From Hyphomicrobium_A sp963776675 (GTDB lineage: Bacteria; Pseudomonadota; Alphaproteobacteria; Rhizobiales; Hyphomicrobiaceae), in NCBI GenBank assembly GCA_963776675.1, contig CAVZNR010000065.1, positions 1 to 64,000 of the forward strand: a stretch of 64,000 nucleotides of DNA, in the 5' to 3' direction. A program made the translations under genes and the position numbers. Below are positions 29,904 to 41,032 of this stretch, piece after piece; position 1 is the stretch's first letter, and every line of letters starts with the position of its first letter. The notes beneath the pieces were generated by a model that was not told the DNA's origin, searched no databases, and saw only the letters and a program-made list of their open reading frames with translations.

Positions 29904-29907
<4 letters not shown>
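28627..29907 (+). CDS. MacA-like periplasmic adaptor (HlyD/RND-type membrane fusion protein)
   Basis: A 426-residue membrane fusion protein: a short cytoplasmic tail, one helix (NWVLLALLIAAVGAFW), a biotinyl-lipoyl half motif (GSVQPTNQVDVSSELSGIVRKV), a long coiled-coil hairpin (about 125-205; AKLNAAKAKVTEAEATVAEKEEDY region), and a beta-barrel with GMTATAEI near the C-terminus. It bridges an inner-membrane ABC exporter to an outer-membrane channel; no TolC gene is nearby. The ATG at 28627 has a GAGGGA ribosome-binding site. Its stop overlaps the ATPase start (GTGA). Confidence 0.9.
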
Positions 29908-30634
<727 letters not shown>

Positions 30635-30638
<4 letters not shown>

Positions 30639-30715
30639 TATGATGATCGAGAAGCTCGCCACATCATTTGCGGCTAAGTCGAGGAGCGGACTTCTCGATC
30701 TGAAATCAGTACTAG
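30635..30715. repeat. Palindromic repeat, copy A
   Basis: An 81-bp imperfect palindrome: CTAGTA at the left end, an inner arm GATCGAGAAGCTCGCC, a loop of about 20 bases, the return arm GGAGCGGACTTCTCGATC, and TACTAG at the right end. The first CTAG contains the stop codon of the MacB ATPase gene. It shares its last CTAG with copy B. Confidence 0.75.
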
Positions 30716-30781
30716 GTCAGATCGCGAAATTCGTTCCACACCTGCCCCACAAGACGACGAATTTCGCGATCAGGACACTAG
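30712..30781. repeat. Palindromic repeat, copy B
   Basis: A 70-bp palindrome: CTAGGTC, inner arm GATCGCGAAATTCGT, loop, return arm ACGAATTTCGCGATC, and CACTAG. The last base is directly before the ATG of the exporter permease. AGGA within the right end (30772-30775) lies six bases before that ATG and is its only Shine-Dalgarno candidate. Confidence 0.8.
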
Positions 30782-31987
30782 ATGCTCATCGAGACCCTCA
30801 AGCTCGCCCTGCGCGCCATCCAGCGCAATACGCTGCGCTCGCTGCTCACCGTGCTCGGCATCGTCATCGGCGTCGGCGCCGTCATTGCCATGGTGACGAT
30901 CGGCAACGGCACCACCGCCAAGGTCACGGCCGACATGGCCAAGCTGGGCACGAACCTGCTGTTCGTGCGGCCGGGCCAGTTCGGCCCGGGGCGCGCCAGC
31001 AACGAGGCCAAGGCGTTCAACATGCGCGATGTGGAGGCCTTGCGCGCCGAGCTCAACCGCGTGCGCGCCGTGGCGCCATATGCGGCCAAGTCCACCACGA
31101 TCGTCTACGGCACGGAGAACCGTACCAGCACCACCTTCGGAACCGACAATTCCTATTTCGTCACGCAGGACTGGGACCTTGCCGCCGGCCGCCAGTTTCT
31201 CGACAGCGAGGTGCGCGGCGGCCGCGCCGTGTGCGTTATCGGCAAGACGGTGCGCGAGAAATTGTTTGGGAACGCCGACTTTCTCGGGCGGCGGCTGCGC
31301 GTCAACAAGGTCTCCTGCGAGGTGATCGGGCAATTGCAGTCCAAGGGGCAGTCGAGCTTCGGAACCGACCAGGACGATATCGTGATCATGCCGCTGCGCG
31401 CCTTTCAGCGGCGGCTCGCCGGCAACACCGACGTTTCCTCCATTCTGGTCTCCGCAAAGGCCGACGCCGAGACCTCGAAAGTGCAAGCCAACATCGAACG
31501 CTTGCTGCGCGAGCGGCGCGGGATCGCGCACGGCAAGGAGGACGACTTTTCGGTCGGCGACATGCGCCAGATCGTCGAAATGCAGACCGGCATGATGACG
31601 GTGCTGACGGGGCTGCTCGGCGCCGTCGCCGGTGTCAGCCTGCTGGTCGGCGGTATCGGCATCATGAACATCATGCTGGTGTCGGTGACCGAGCGCACGC
31701 GCGAGATCGGCATCCGGCTTGCGATTGGTGCGCTGGAGCGTCAGGTCCTGATGCAGTTCCTGGTCGAGGCCATCGTGCTCTCGCTGTTCGGCGGGCTCGT
31801 CGGCATCCTGCTGGGCCTGAGCTTGGCGTGGCTCGCGACCACCGCGCTGCAGGTGCCGTTTATGCTCAACACCGGGATCATTCTGCTCGCCTTCGCGTTC
31901 TCCGCGCTCGTCGGCGTGGTGTTCGGCTACTTTCCCGCCCGGCGCGCAGCCCGTCTCGATCCGATTGAGGCGTTGCGGCGCGAGTAG
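30782..31987 (+). CDS. MacB-like ABC transporter permease (FtsX family)
   Basis: A 401-residue permease with the MacB membrane topology: N-terminal helix (LLTVLGIVIGVGAVIAMVTI), a large periplasmic domain (about 45-275) and three C-terminal helices, with the signature GGIGIMNIMLVSVTERTREIG and RLAIGA, ending in the family's RRAARLDPIEALR. Such systems export peptides, macrolides or lipids by a mechanotransmission mechanism. It is separated from its ATPase gene by two palindromic repeats (143 bp), and its start abuts the second. Confidence 0.92.
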   Translation: MLIETLKLALRAIQRNTLRSLLTVLGIVIGVGAVIAMVTIGNGTTAKVTADMAKLGTNLLFVRPGQFGPGRASNEAKAFNMRDVEALRAELNRVRAVAPYAAKSTTIVYGTENRTSTTFGTDNSYFVTQDWDLAAGRQFLDSEVRGGRAVCVIGKTVREKLFGNADFLGRRLRVNKVSCEVIGQLQSKGQSSFGTDQDDIVIMPLRAFQRRLAGNTDVSSILVSAKADAETSKVQANIERLLRERRGIAHGKEDDFSVGDMRQIVEMQTGMMTVLTGLLGAVAGVSLLVGGIGIMNIMLVSVTERTREIGIRLAIGALERQVLMQFLVEAIVLSLFGGLVGILLGLSLAWLATTALQVPFMLNTGIILLAFAFSALVGVVFGYFPARRAARLDPIEALRRE

Positions 31988-32128
31988 TCAGCGGGCAGGT
32001 TGCCTCCTTTTTTCGCTTTCCGTTCAAAGCGCTATGCCCTTGAATGGCTCCGATTGGGCCACGCTTCCGACCCATAGCTGCGGTTGTCTAGCCGAATCGA
32101 GGCTGAAGCTGCGTCAGGGGGGAAACCG

Positions 32129-32497
32129 ATGCTGCTGGACGCAATCGCCACCGTTATCCTAGCCGGGATGATGCTGGTTCCATTGGTCAATGTCATCGTT
32201 GGCGGTGTGCTCGGTGCCGGTCTCGCCGGTCCACTTGGCGGCGTCGTCGGCATTCTTCTCGCCATTGCCGTTACGGCGCTCGAGACATGGCTCGCCGACG
32301 TTCTCGGGTTGCGCGACCCGCGTCCCGAGACGACAGATGGCAAGGAGCCAGCTGCCGAGGATGAAGCTCCGGTCGCCGAGCGCACCATCAAGACGGGTCC
32401 GCCCACGCGACGACGTCAGTTGCAGTCGGGGCGTAGGCCAAATGCGCCAAGATCTCCTGCGTCTGCCACCACGGTGCAACACGGCGCTGTGCGCTAA
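32129..32497 (+). CDS. Small membrane protein of unknown function (122 aa)
   Basis: Starts MLLDAIATVILAGMMLVPLV after a strong AGGGGGGAA ribosome-binding site. Two Gly/Val/Ala-rich hydrophobic segments cover about residues 5-60 (NVIVGGVLGAGLAGPLGGVV, GILLAIAVTALETWLA), followed by a charged cytoplasmic or periplasmic tail rich in Arg and Glu. Glycine-spaced helices suggest tight packing or oligomers. Not recognised; it may be an independent gene after the exporter operon. Confidence 0.6.
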   Translation: MLLDAIATVILAGMMLVPLVNVIVGGVLGAGLAGPLGGVVGILLAIAVTALETWLADVLGLRDPRPETTDGKEPAAEDEAPVAERTIKTGPPTRRRQLQSGRRPNAPRSPASATTVQHGAVR

Positions 32498-32672
32498 CGC
32501 GCAAGGAGCCTCTCCGGTCCTCTCTCATCACGCGATCGTGCCCGCCACCGCGGCAATGAGAGACCGAGCGACGGAGTGCGCCAAGTCGCACCGTTCATCT
32601 CTACAAGCTCGTGAGAAGCGCCACGAACAAAACGGCGCAAGCGAGTGAGCATGAGCAAGTGAGGAGATGATC

Positions 32673-32861
32673 ATGAAATACTTTGCTGTAATGTGCCTGT
32701 TGGCGGCGCCGCTCGCCATGTCGGTCGCACCGACCGCTGCCGAGGCCGGCTACCGCAGCCACGGCCACGTCCAGTGTCACTGGGTCAAGAAGAAGACCTG
32801 GAGACACGGCCACAAGCGTGTGCACTTCGTCAAGGTGTGCGGACATCGCCACCGTCACTAA
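32673..32861 (+). CDS. Small secreted His-rich protein (62 aa)
   Basis: A signal peptide (MKYFAVMCLLAAPLAMSVAP, likely cleavage after AEA) leads to a mature peptide of about 37 residues with nine His, two Cys and many Lys/Arg (QCHWVKKKTWRHGHKRVHFV, ending GHRHRH). GAGGAG lies six bases before this ATG, which decides it over one two codons upstream. The composition suggests metal binding or binding to anionic surfaces. No family recognised, although short secreted basic proteins like this are common in Rhizobiales. Confidence 0.7.
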   Translation: MKYFAVMCLLAAPLAMSVAPTAAEAGYRSHGHVQCHWVKKKTWRHGHKRVHFVKVCGHRHRH

Positions 32862-32920
32862 CAGGCAACCATACGCTCGCCCGCTTGCGCTGCACCCTTC
32901 GGCAGCACGAGCGGGCGATG

Positions 32921-33578
32921 CTATTTGCGGCCGCTGAGGAGATAAGCGTACTCGTCGAGCGAAGCCAGGCCGCGCTGGCGGAAGCGCGGATGGAGATCGA
33001 GGGCCGGCCGGCATTCGAGCTCGGTGATGGCGTAGTCGCCGGCAAAGAGACGATCGACTTGGGCGCGGGAGACGGGAAACGGCGGCCCCTTCATGCGCGC
33101 AGCATCATAGTCGAGCGTGATGAGCAGGATCGGCGCCGCCGGCAGCAGCTCAAATAGCTTCGCGGCATAGGGCGCTTGCAGCTCGTCGGGAAAGGCGACG
33201 AGGGCCGCGCGGTCGTAGATACCTGCAATACCGGCCACGGCCTCGCGCGGCAATTCGAAGATGTCGCCGCACCAAAGCTCGTAGGGCCCCGCCGACTTGA
33301 CGGTGAAGCTGCCGACCTCGCGCACCGCCGGCTCCACGTCCGCGCTCGGCAAAGAATTCGTCGATGGCAAGCGGGCTCAGCTCGGCACCGACCACGCGAC
33401 AGCCTTGCTCGGCGAGCCAGACCATGTCGAGGCTCTTGCCGCACAACGGTACAAGGATGCTCGATCCCGCGGCGATGTCGAGCCGCGACCAATGCTTTTG
33501 CAACAGCGCGTGAATGTCCGCCTGATGGAATCCGATGTCCTTGGTCTGCCAGCGCTCGTGCCAGAACGTCGGCTCCAT
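32921..33578 (-). CDS. TPMT-family SAM-dependent methyltransferase (thiopurine methyltransferase-like), apparent frameshift
   Basis: The N-terminal half (MEPTFWHERWQTKDIGFHQ, ILVPLCGKSLDMVWLAEQGC) and C-terminal half (YELWCGDIFELP, IYDRAALVAFPDE, LLITLDYD) match bacterial TPMT-like proteins, which methylate sulfur, selenium or tellurium compounds. They lie in frames one base apart. An extra T in the TTCTTTG stretch, or a base nearby around 33350-33362, would account for it. The corrected length is 218 aa, normal for the family. The ATG at 33578 abuts palindromic repeat C on the minus strand. Confidence 0.85.
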
Positions 33579-33655
33579 CTAGTGTTCCAATTCCGAAGTT
33601 CGCCTGTGTTGGATGCGAGGTCCCCGAGCGAACTTCGGAATCAAAAGGGACACTA
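33579..33655. repeat. Palindromic repeat, copy C
   Basis: A 77-bp palindrome: CTAGTGTTCC, inner arm ATTCCGAAGTTCGC, loop, return arm GCGAACTTCGGAAT, and GGGACACTA. The inner arms differ from those of copies A, B and D but match each other perfectly over 14 bp. Its left end abuts the methyltransferase start; read on the minus strand the junction is CACTAG-ATG. Confidence 0.8.
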
Positions 33656-33669
33656 AAATCATTGAGTTG

Positions 33670-33745
33670 CTAGTGTGATTCAGATCGAGAAATTCGCTCA
33701 GATGTGTGCCGCGAGCAACGGCGAATTTCTCGATCATCACACTAG
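33670..33745. repeat. Palindromic repeat, copy D
   Basis: A 76-bp palindrome: CTAGTGTGAT, inner arm GATCGAGAAATTCGC, loop, return arm GCGAATTTCTCGATC, and ATCACACTAG. This is the most regular copy; both ends and the 15-bp inner arms pair perfectly. It ends three bases before the argJ stop codon and would fold in the argJ 3' end as a terminator-like hairpin. Confidence 0.85.
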
Positions 33746-33748
33746 CGC

Positions 33749-34996
33749 TCAGCTCCGGTAGGCGGCGTTGATGTCGATATATCCGTGCGTGAGGTCGCAG
33801 GTCCATATCGTGGCCCGGCCGCTGCCGACGCCCACGTCGACACGCAGGATGATCTCCGGGTCTTTCATGTAGCGCGCGACCGTGTCCTCGTCGTAGGAGG
33901 GCGCGCGCTCTCCGTCCTTGGCGACGAGATGGTCGCCGAACCAGATCGACAGCCGGTCGCGGTCGGCCGCCTCGCCGGCCTTGCCGACGGCCATGACGAC
34001 GCGGCCCCAGTTGGGGTCCTCGCCGGCGATCGCGGTCTTGACCAGCGGCGAGTTGGCGATCGAAAGCCCGATCGTGCGCGCGGCAGCGTCGCTCTCAGCA
34101 CCCTCGACCTCGACTGTGACGAACTTGGTGAGCCCCTCGCCGTCTTTGGCGACGAGGATTGCAAGCTCCTTCAGGAGGTCGTGTAGGGCCGCGGCGAACG
34201 CCGCCAGCCGCGGATCGGCGGCATCGGCAATGCGCGGGCACCCGCGCGCCGCGGCCGCGCCGGTCGCGAACAGCAAAAGCGTGTCGCTGGTCGAGGTGTC
34301 GCCATCGACCGTCACGCAGTTGAAGGTGCAGTCGGCGGCGCGCGCGACGAGCGGCTGCAACGCGGACGCCTCGATGGCGGCGTCGGTGAAGACGAAGCAC
34401 AGCATGGTCGCCATATCCGGCTGGATCATGCCGGCGCCCTTGCAGAAGCCGTTGATCGTCACCTCGGTGTCGCCGATGCGAGCGCGCCGGGAAGCGAGCT
34501 TGGGAAACGTGTCCGTCGTCATGATCGCGCGCGCGGCCGCGTCCCAAGCGGCCGTGCCGGCATCCTTTGCCAGCTTATCGAGCAGGTGGGCGAACTTGCC
34601 AGCCTCCATCGGCTCGCCAATGACGCCCGTGGAGGCGATGAAGACCTCGCCGGTATCGGACCCCAGGGCCTTGGCTGCGGCGTCGGCCGTGATCTCGACG
34701 GCCTCGTGGCCCCGCTTCCCGGTGAAGGCGTTGGCATTGCCGGAGTTCACGACGAGCGCGCGCGCCTTGCCGCCCTTGAGGGCCTTGGCACACCATTCGA
34801 CCGGAGCGGATCGGGTCTTGGACTGCGTGAGCACGCCGGCAACGGTGGTGCCGGGGTCGAGCACGGCGAGCAGCAGGTCGGTGCGCCCCTTGTAGCGGAT
34901 GCCGGCTTCGGCGGTCGCAAAGCGCACACCGGCAATTTCCGGGGCGTCGGGGAGCGTCTTGGGAGCAAAGGGTGAGACGAAGGTGGCCTTGCCCAT
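33749..34996 (-). CDS. argJ: Bifunctional ornithine acetyltransferase / N-acetylglutamate synthase
   Basis: Transfers the acetyl group from N-acetylornithine to glutamate, closing the acetyl cycle of arginine synthesis; bifunctional members also use acetyl-CoA. The 415-residue precursor self-cleaves before the nucleophilic Thr in the KGAGMIQPDMATML block. Also visible are LVVNSGNANAFTG and ASTGVIGEPM, and the C-terminus (WTCDLTHGYIDINAAYRS). It is downstream of the parvulin gene on the same strand with a hairpin between them. Confidence 0.97.
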   Translation of the reverse strand: MGKATFVSPFAPKTLPDAPEIAGVRFATAEAGIRYKGRTDLLLAVLDPGTTVAGVLTQSKTRSAPVEWCAKALKGGKARALVVNSGNANAFTGKRGHEAVEITADAAAKALGSDTGEVFIASTGVIGEPMEAGKFAHLLDKLAKDAGTAAWDAAARAIMTTDTFPKLASRRARIGDTEVTINGFCKGAGMIQPDMATMLCFVFTDAAIEASALQPLVARAADCTFNCVTVDGDTSTSDTLLLFATGAAAARGCPRIADAADPRLAAFAAALHDLLKELAILVAKDGEGLTKFVTVEVEGAESDAAARTIGLSIANSPLVKTAIAGEDPNWGRVVMAVGKAGEAADRDRLSIWFGDHLVAKDGERAPSYDEDTVARYMKDPEIILRVDVGVGSGRATIWTCDLTHGYIDINAAYRS

Positions 34997-35042
34997 GCAG
35001 GGTCTCCGGGACCGTCGAACAGGATCGCGGCCACTCCAAACA

Positions 35043-35073
35043 GATCGGGCCGCTCAGATCAAGCGGCCCGATC
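35043..35073 (-). terminator. Hairpin downstream of the parvulin gene
   Basis: Perfect 12-bp G/C-rich inverted repeat (35043-35054 and 35062-35073; GATCGGGCCGCT / AGCGGCCCGATC) with a 7-base loop, 24 bases after the parvulin stop and before argJ. Read on the minus strand it is followed by TGTTTGG, a weak T run. It probably reduces read-through into argJ. Confidence 0.6.
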
Positions 35074-35096
35074 AGAATTGCAGGAACGGCCGGCGC

Positions 35097-36032
35097 TTAC
35101 GGCTTGGGAGTGGATTGGGGCGCAGCGCCGTCCTTTTTCGCTGCCGCCGCGGCCGCGGCCTGCTTCGCCTTCTGCTCCTCGACCTGCTGCTTGATGCCGG
35201 GGTCGATGTAGTCGATCGACGCCTTCTCGCGCATCTCGGCAGCTTTCTCCTGGGCCTTGCGCACGATGAGCGAGTTCACGATCGTGGCCTTCACGGCGTC
35301 GAAAGCGGGCGGCTCCTTGCGGCGACGGTCCTCCAGCTTGATGATGTGCCAGCCGAAGTTGGTCTTGATCGGCTCCGATACCTCGCCCTTTTTCATCTTG
35401 AAGACGGCCTCGTCGAACTCGGGCACCATCTGGCCTTTGCTGAAATAGCCGAGCAGGCCGCCCTTATCCTTGGAGCCCGGGTCGGTGGAGTTCTCCTTGG
35501 CAAGCTCTGCGAAGTCGCCGCCGGCCACGATCTTGGCGCGCAGCTCTTTGGCCTTGTCCTCGCTGTCGACCAAGATGTGGCGCGCCGCGACCTCATCCTC
35601 GGGCTTAATGGTGGCGACGCGCATATCGTAGATCTTCTTGGCCTCGTCGTCGCTGATGGTGCCCTTGAGGGTCTTCTCGAAATACTGCTCCCTGAGCAAA
35701 CGCTGCCGCAGGTAGTTCATCTGCTCTTCGAACTCCGGCGTCGAGCCGAGCTTCTCGGCATTGGCGGCCTCGGCGAAGAGCGCGTTGTCGATCAGGTACT
35801 CGGCCAGCGCGCGGCGCTTGACTTCTGGGGGCAGATTGCCGAGCTCGCTGCCAAGCTCACCCTCGGCGAACTGCAAGTCCGTCTCGGTGATCGACTGGCC
35901 GTTGACTTTCGCCACAATCTTGTCATCCGCCTTCTCCTCGGCGCTGACCGACTGCATGGGGCCGGCGAGGAACGTGAAGGCAACAACTGCGATGGCCGCA
36001 AGGACGCGCCTGGTCGGGAGCACTGTATGCAT
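35097..36032 (-). CDS. Periplasmic peptidyl-prolyl isomerase (parvulin/PrsA-SurA type)
   Basis: Secreted foldase. The start at 36032 (MHTVLPTRRVLAAIAVV) gives a signal peptide ending SVSA, preferred over the longer frame. A SurA_N-like helical region covers about 35-135. A rotamase domain follows with VAARHILVDSEDKAKELRAK, FAELAKENSTDPGSKDKGG and FGWHIIKLEDRR. The C-terminal tail is Ala/Lys-rich. Divergent from secA, an arrangement conserved in Rhizobiales and functionally sensible for exported proteins. Confidence 0.93.
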   Translation of the reverse strand: MHTVLPTRRVLAAIAVVAFTFLAGPMQSVSAEEKADDKIVAKVNGQSITETDLQFAEGELGSELGNLPPEVKRRALAEYLIDNALFAEAANAEKLGSTPEFEEQMNYLRQRLLREQYFEKTLKGTISDDEAKKIYDMRVATIKPEDEVAARHILVDSEDKAKELRAKIVAGGDFAELAKENSTDPGSKDKGGLLGYFSKGQMVPEFDEAVFKMKKGEVSEPIKTNFGWHIIKLEDRRRKEPPAFDAVKATIVNSLIVRKAQEKAAEMREKASIDYIDPGIKQQVEEQKAKQAAAAAAAKKDGAAPQSTPKP

Positions 36033-36215
36033 GATCGGTCTCTGCTGGTTCGGCGGGCGAAAAATAGGCGGTCGCACCCGCAAGGCTCTTATTTACGCGC
36101 GGCCCCAAGGTACGGCAGCGGCGGTCTTTTGCGGGGCCATGGATAGTGGGCAAGCGAGCCCCTGCCAAGTTACTTATTTGAGAGTTCGGGCGCCGATTTG
36201 CCCGCCTGCCGATGC

Positions 36216-36244
36216 GTTGACAACCCCAGGGTGCGGTCCTTATG
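36216..36244 (+). promoter_or_regulatory. Candidate secA promoter
   Basis: Consensus -35 TTGACA (36216-36221), a 17-base spacer and -10 TTATGT (36239-36244), about 180 bases before secA. The 390-bp gap between the parvulin gene and secA holds no supported gene. A 25-codon ORF (36270-36347) lies in the leader, but it lacks a clear ribosome-binding site or arrest motif. Confidence 0.5.
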
Positions 36245-36422
36245 TCTCACCCGGCGGCGGTCGGGCCGCTATGGGCGCTCTCAACGCAGATCTCGGCAGC
36301 CGGGCAATCCGGCGCTCGAATCCTCCGGCTGTTAGGATGGCTCACTAGGCGGGCAGCAGTTCAGACCGCGCGGGAAGCCAATATCTCGCGGCGAAGTGTT
36401 GCAAATTTGAGGAACCTTGCGA

Positions 36423-39422
<3,000 letters not shown>

Positions 39423-39424
39423 GT

Positions 39425-39450
39425 TTAAGGACGCGAGGGCGCGTCCTTAA
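39425..39450. terminator. Bidirectional hairpin after secA
   Basis: Perfect 11-bp inverted repeat (TTAAGGACGCG / CGCGTCCTTAA) with an AGGG loop, three bases after the secA stop and ten bases from the stop of the convergent gene at 39461. The TTAA ends give a short U stretch in either direction. It probably serves both genes. Confidence 0.6.
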
Positions 39451-39460
39451 CGGCCCGCGC

Positions 39461-39985
39461 TCAGTTGCAGGGGACCGTCAGCGTCATGCCGGCGGTGGGG
39501 AAGTATTTCTTGCAGCCCACGTTCTTTTTGGGCTCAGGCCGAGCGTCCGCGTCGCTGGAGGACGTCGTCGCCGTCTCGAGTGAAGCCGACGAGATGGACG
39601 AGTTCTCGGTTTCGGTGCCGCGCTTTGCCGTCTCGACGGCCTTGCCGCTGTCCGAGTTCGCGTTCTTCACGCTGGCAATCGACGAATTCTCGGTCTCGAA
39701 CTCGGTCGGGCTGCTCTTGGGCGGGCTCTTTGCCGTCTCGGTTGTCTTGGTTCGCTCCTTGCGCGACTTGGTCGCGCGGTATTCACGGGTCTTCTTGTAC
39801 CGTTTCCTGCTCGAGGAGCTTCCATCGTAGACCGGCGGGCTGTGCTGACCGCCGCCTTGGAAGTTGGGACCGACGTAGAGCGGGCCGCCGTAGCCGCGGC
39901 TTTCATAGCTGGGGCCTTGCGCTGCCGCAGCGACCGTCATAGCGGCGAGACTTGCCGCAGCAATTGCGGGACCGATCCTGGCCAT
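39461..39985 (-). CDS. Secreted Ser/Thr/Lys-rich low-complexity protein (174 aa)
   Basis: Signal peptide (MARIGPAIAAASLAAMTVAAAAQ, cleavage likely after AAA), then a Gly/Tyr-rich stretch (GYGGPLYVGPNFQGGG), a basic stretch and a Ser/Thr/Glu-rich region in which TETENSSI-like units recur (FETENSSIASV and TETENSSISSA), suggesting internal duplication. The C-terminus (CKKYFPTAGMTLTVPCN) is compact and carries two Cys that could pair. It looks like a wall- or surface-associated protein. Function unknown. Confidence 0.7.
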   Translation of the reverse strand: MARIGPAIAAASLAAMTVAAAAQGPSYESRGYGGPLYVGPNFQGGGQHSPPVYDGSSSSRKRYKKTREYRATKSRKERTKTTETAKSPPKSSPTEFETENSSIASVKNANSDSGKAVETAKRGTETENSSISSASLETATTSSSDADARPEPKKNVGCKKYFPTAGMTLTVPCN

Positions 39986-40209
39986 GGCGTCCTCCCGGAA
40001 ACATCGTGGTCGACCCGACCGCGCTTAGGCACGGTCTGCAAGCTGCCGCGATGCTATCCGAAGTAGGCCGATGTGGAAACGGCGGAGACCCGACTGCCCG
40101 AAATCTAATTGTTTTTTCCCCACCAGGCCGCTCCCCCTAACGACTTCGAAACCGCCGACCGCATTGATTGGAGCGAGCCGCCGCCCGACCAACTGAATGA
40201 GCCAATCAA

Positions 40210-41031
40210 ATGAGGCTTCTCGTCCGCATTGCGCAGCGCCTGGCGATTTTCGGGCTCGGCGCCGTCAGCATCTGGCTGATCGCGTTCGTCGTTTACGACT
40301 TCGCCGACCAGCGCCTGCCATGGGTAATCGCTCTGGCCGCGACCTACGCTGTCGCTGCCTACATCATCCTGCCCTATGCCGTGCGCATGGGACTCAAAGT
40401 CCTGCAGCAGCGCCATGTGCCGCGCTACACGCTCACCGGCGACGGGCTGCCGGGAGATCCGGTGAACATCGCGTTGATAGGCACCTTCGCGCAGCTGCGT
40501 GGAGCCTTTGCTGAAGCCGGCTGGACCGAGGCCGATCCGCTGAACGTCAAGAGCTCTTGGCGCATGGTCCGTGCTTTCGTCCTCAACCAGCCCTATCCGC
40601 GCGCGCCGTTCAGCACGCTGTTTCTGTTCGGGCGTGGCCAGGACATCGGCTTTCAGCGTGCGATCGGCGACAGCCCGCGCCGGCGCCACCATGTGCGGTT
40701 CTGGGCGAAAAGCTTGGCCGCAGCGGAGGCCGGCGCCGATACGGCGGATTTCTGGCTCAATACCGACCGCCCGGATGCCGGGCAGGAGGTGCTCTGGGTC
40801 GGCGCCGGCACCAAGGATACCGGCTTTTCCCTTACCCGCCTCACCTTCCAGATCACGCACGCGACCGATGCCGACACCAACGCCGAGCGCGACTTCATCG
40901 TCGAGGCATTGCAGGACTGCGGCGCAATCGGCGAGAGCGAGCTCTACCAGACCGGCGACCGGCTGATCACCGACCACGTAAACCACTACGTCACCGACGG
41001 CGATGTCGCGGTCGCGAGCCTGAACGACTAG
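40210..41031 (+). CDS. LssY_C-domain membrane protein
   Basis: A 273-residue protein with two N-terminal helices (AIFGLGAVSIWLIAFVVYD and WVIALAATYAVAAYIILPYA) and a domain matching the LssY C-terminal family: VNIALIGTFAQLRGAFAEAGW, SSWRMVRAF, PFSTLFLFGRGQDIGFQRAI and RRRHHVRFW are hallmark blocks. In other proteins LssY_C is fused to PAP2 or DedA membrane modules and linked to secretion or lipid metabolism. Here it stands alone. The catalytic status of the domain is unknown. Confidence 0.8.
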   Translation: MRLLVRIAQRLAIFGLGAVSIWLIAFVVYDFADQRLPWVIALAATYAVAAYIILPYAVRMGLKVLQQRHVPRYTLTGDGLPGDPVNIALIGTFAQLRGAFAEAGWTEADPLNVKSSWRMVRAFVLNQPYPRAPFSTLFLFGRGQDIGFQRAIGDSPRRRHHVRFWAKSLAAAEAGADTADFWLNTDRPDAGQEVLWVGAGTKDTGFSLTRLTFQITHATDADTNAERDFIVEALQDCGAIGESELYQTGDRLITDHVNHYVTDGDVAVASLND

Positions 41032-41032
41032 G

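Noticed and set aside
36270..36347. 25-codon ORF in the secA leader as a possible arrest peptide
   Set aside because: No clear ribosome-binding site, no hydrophobic segment, and the end (NPPAVRMAH) does not match known arrest motifs such as RAPP or RAPG.
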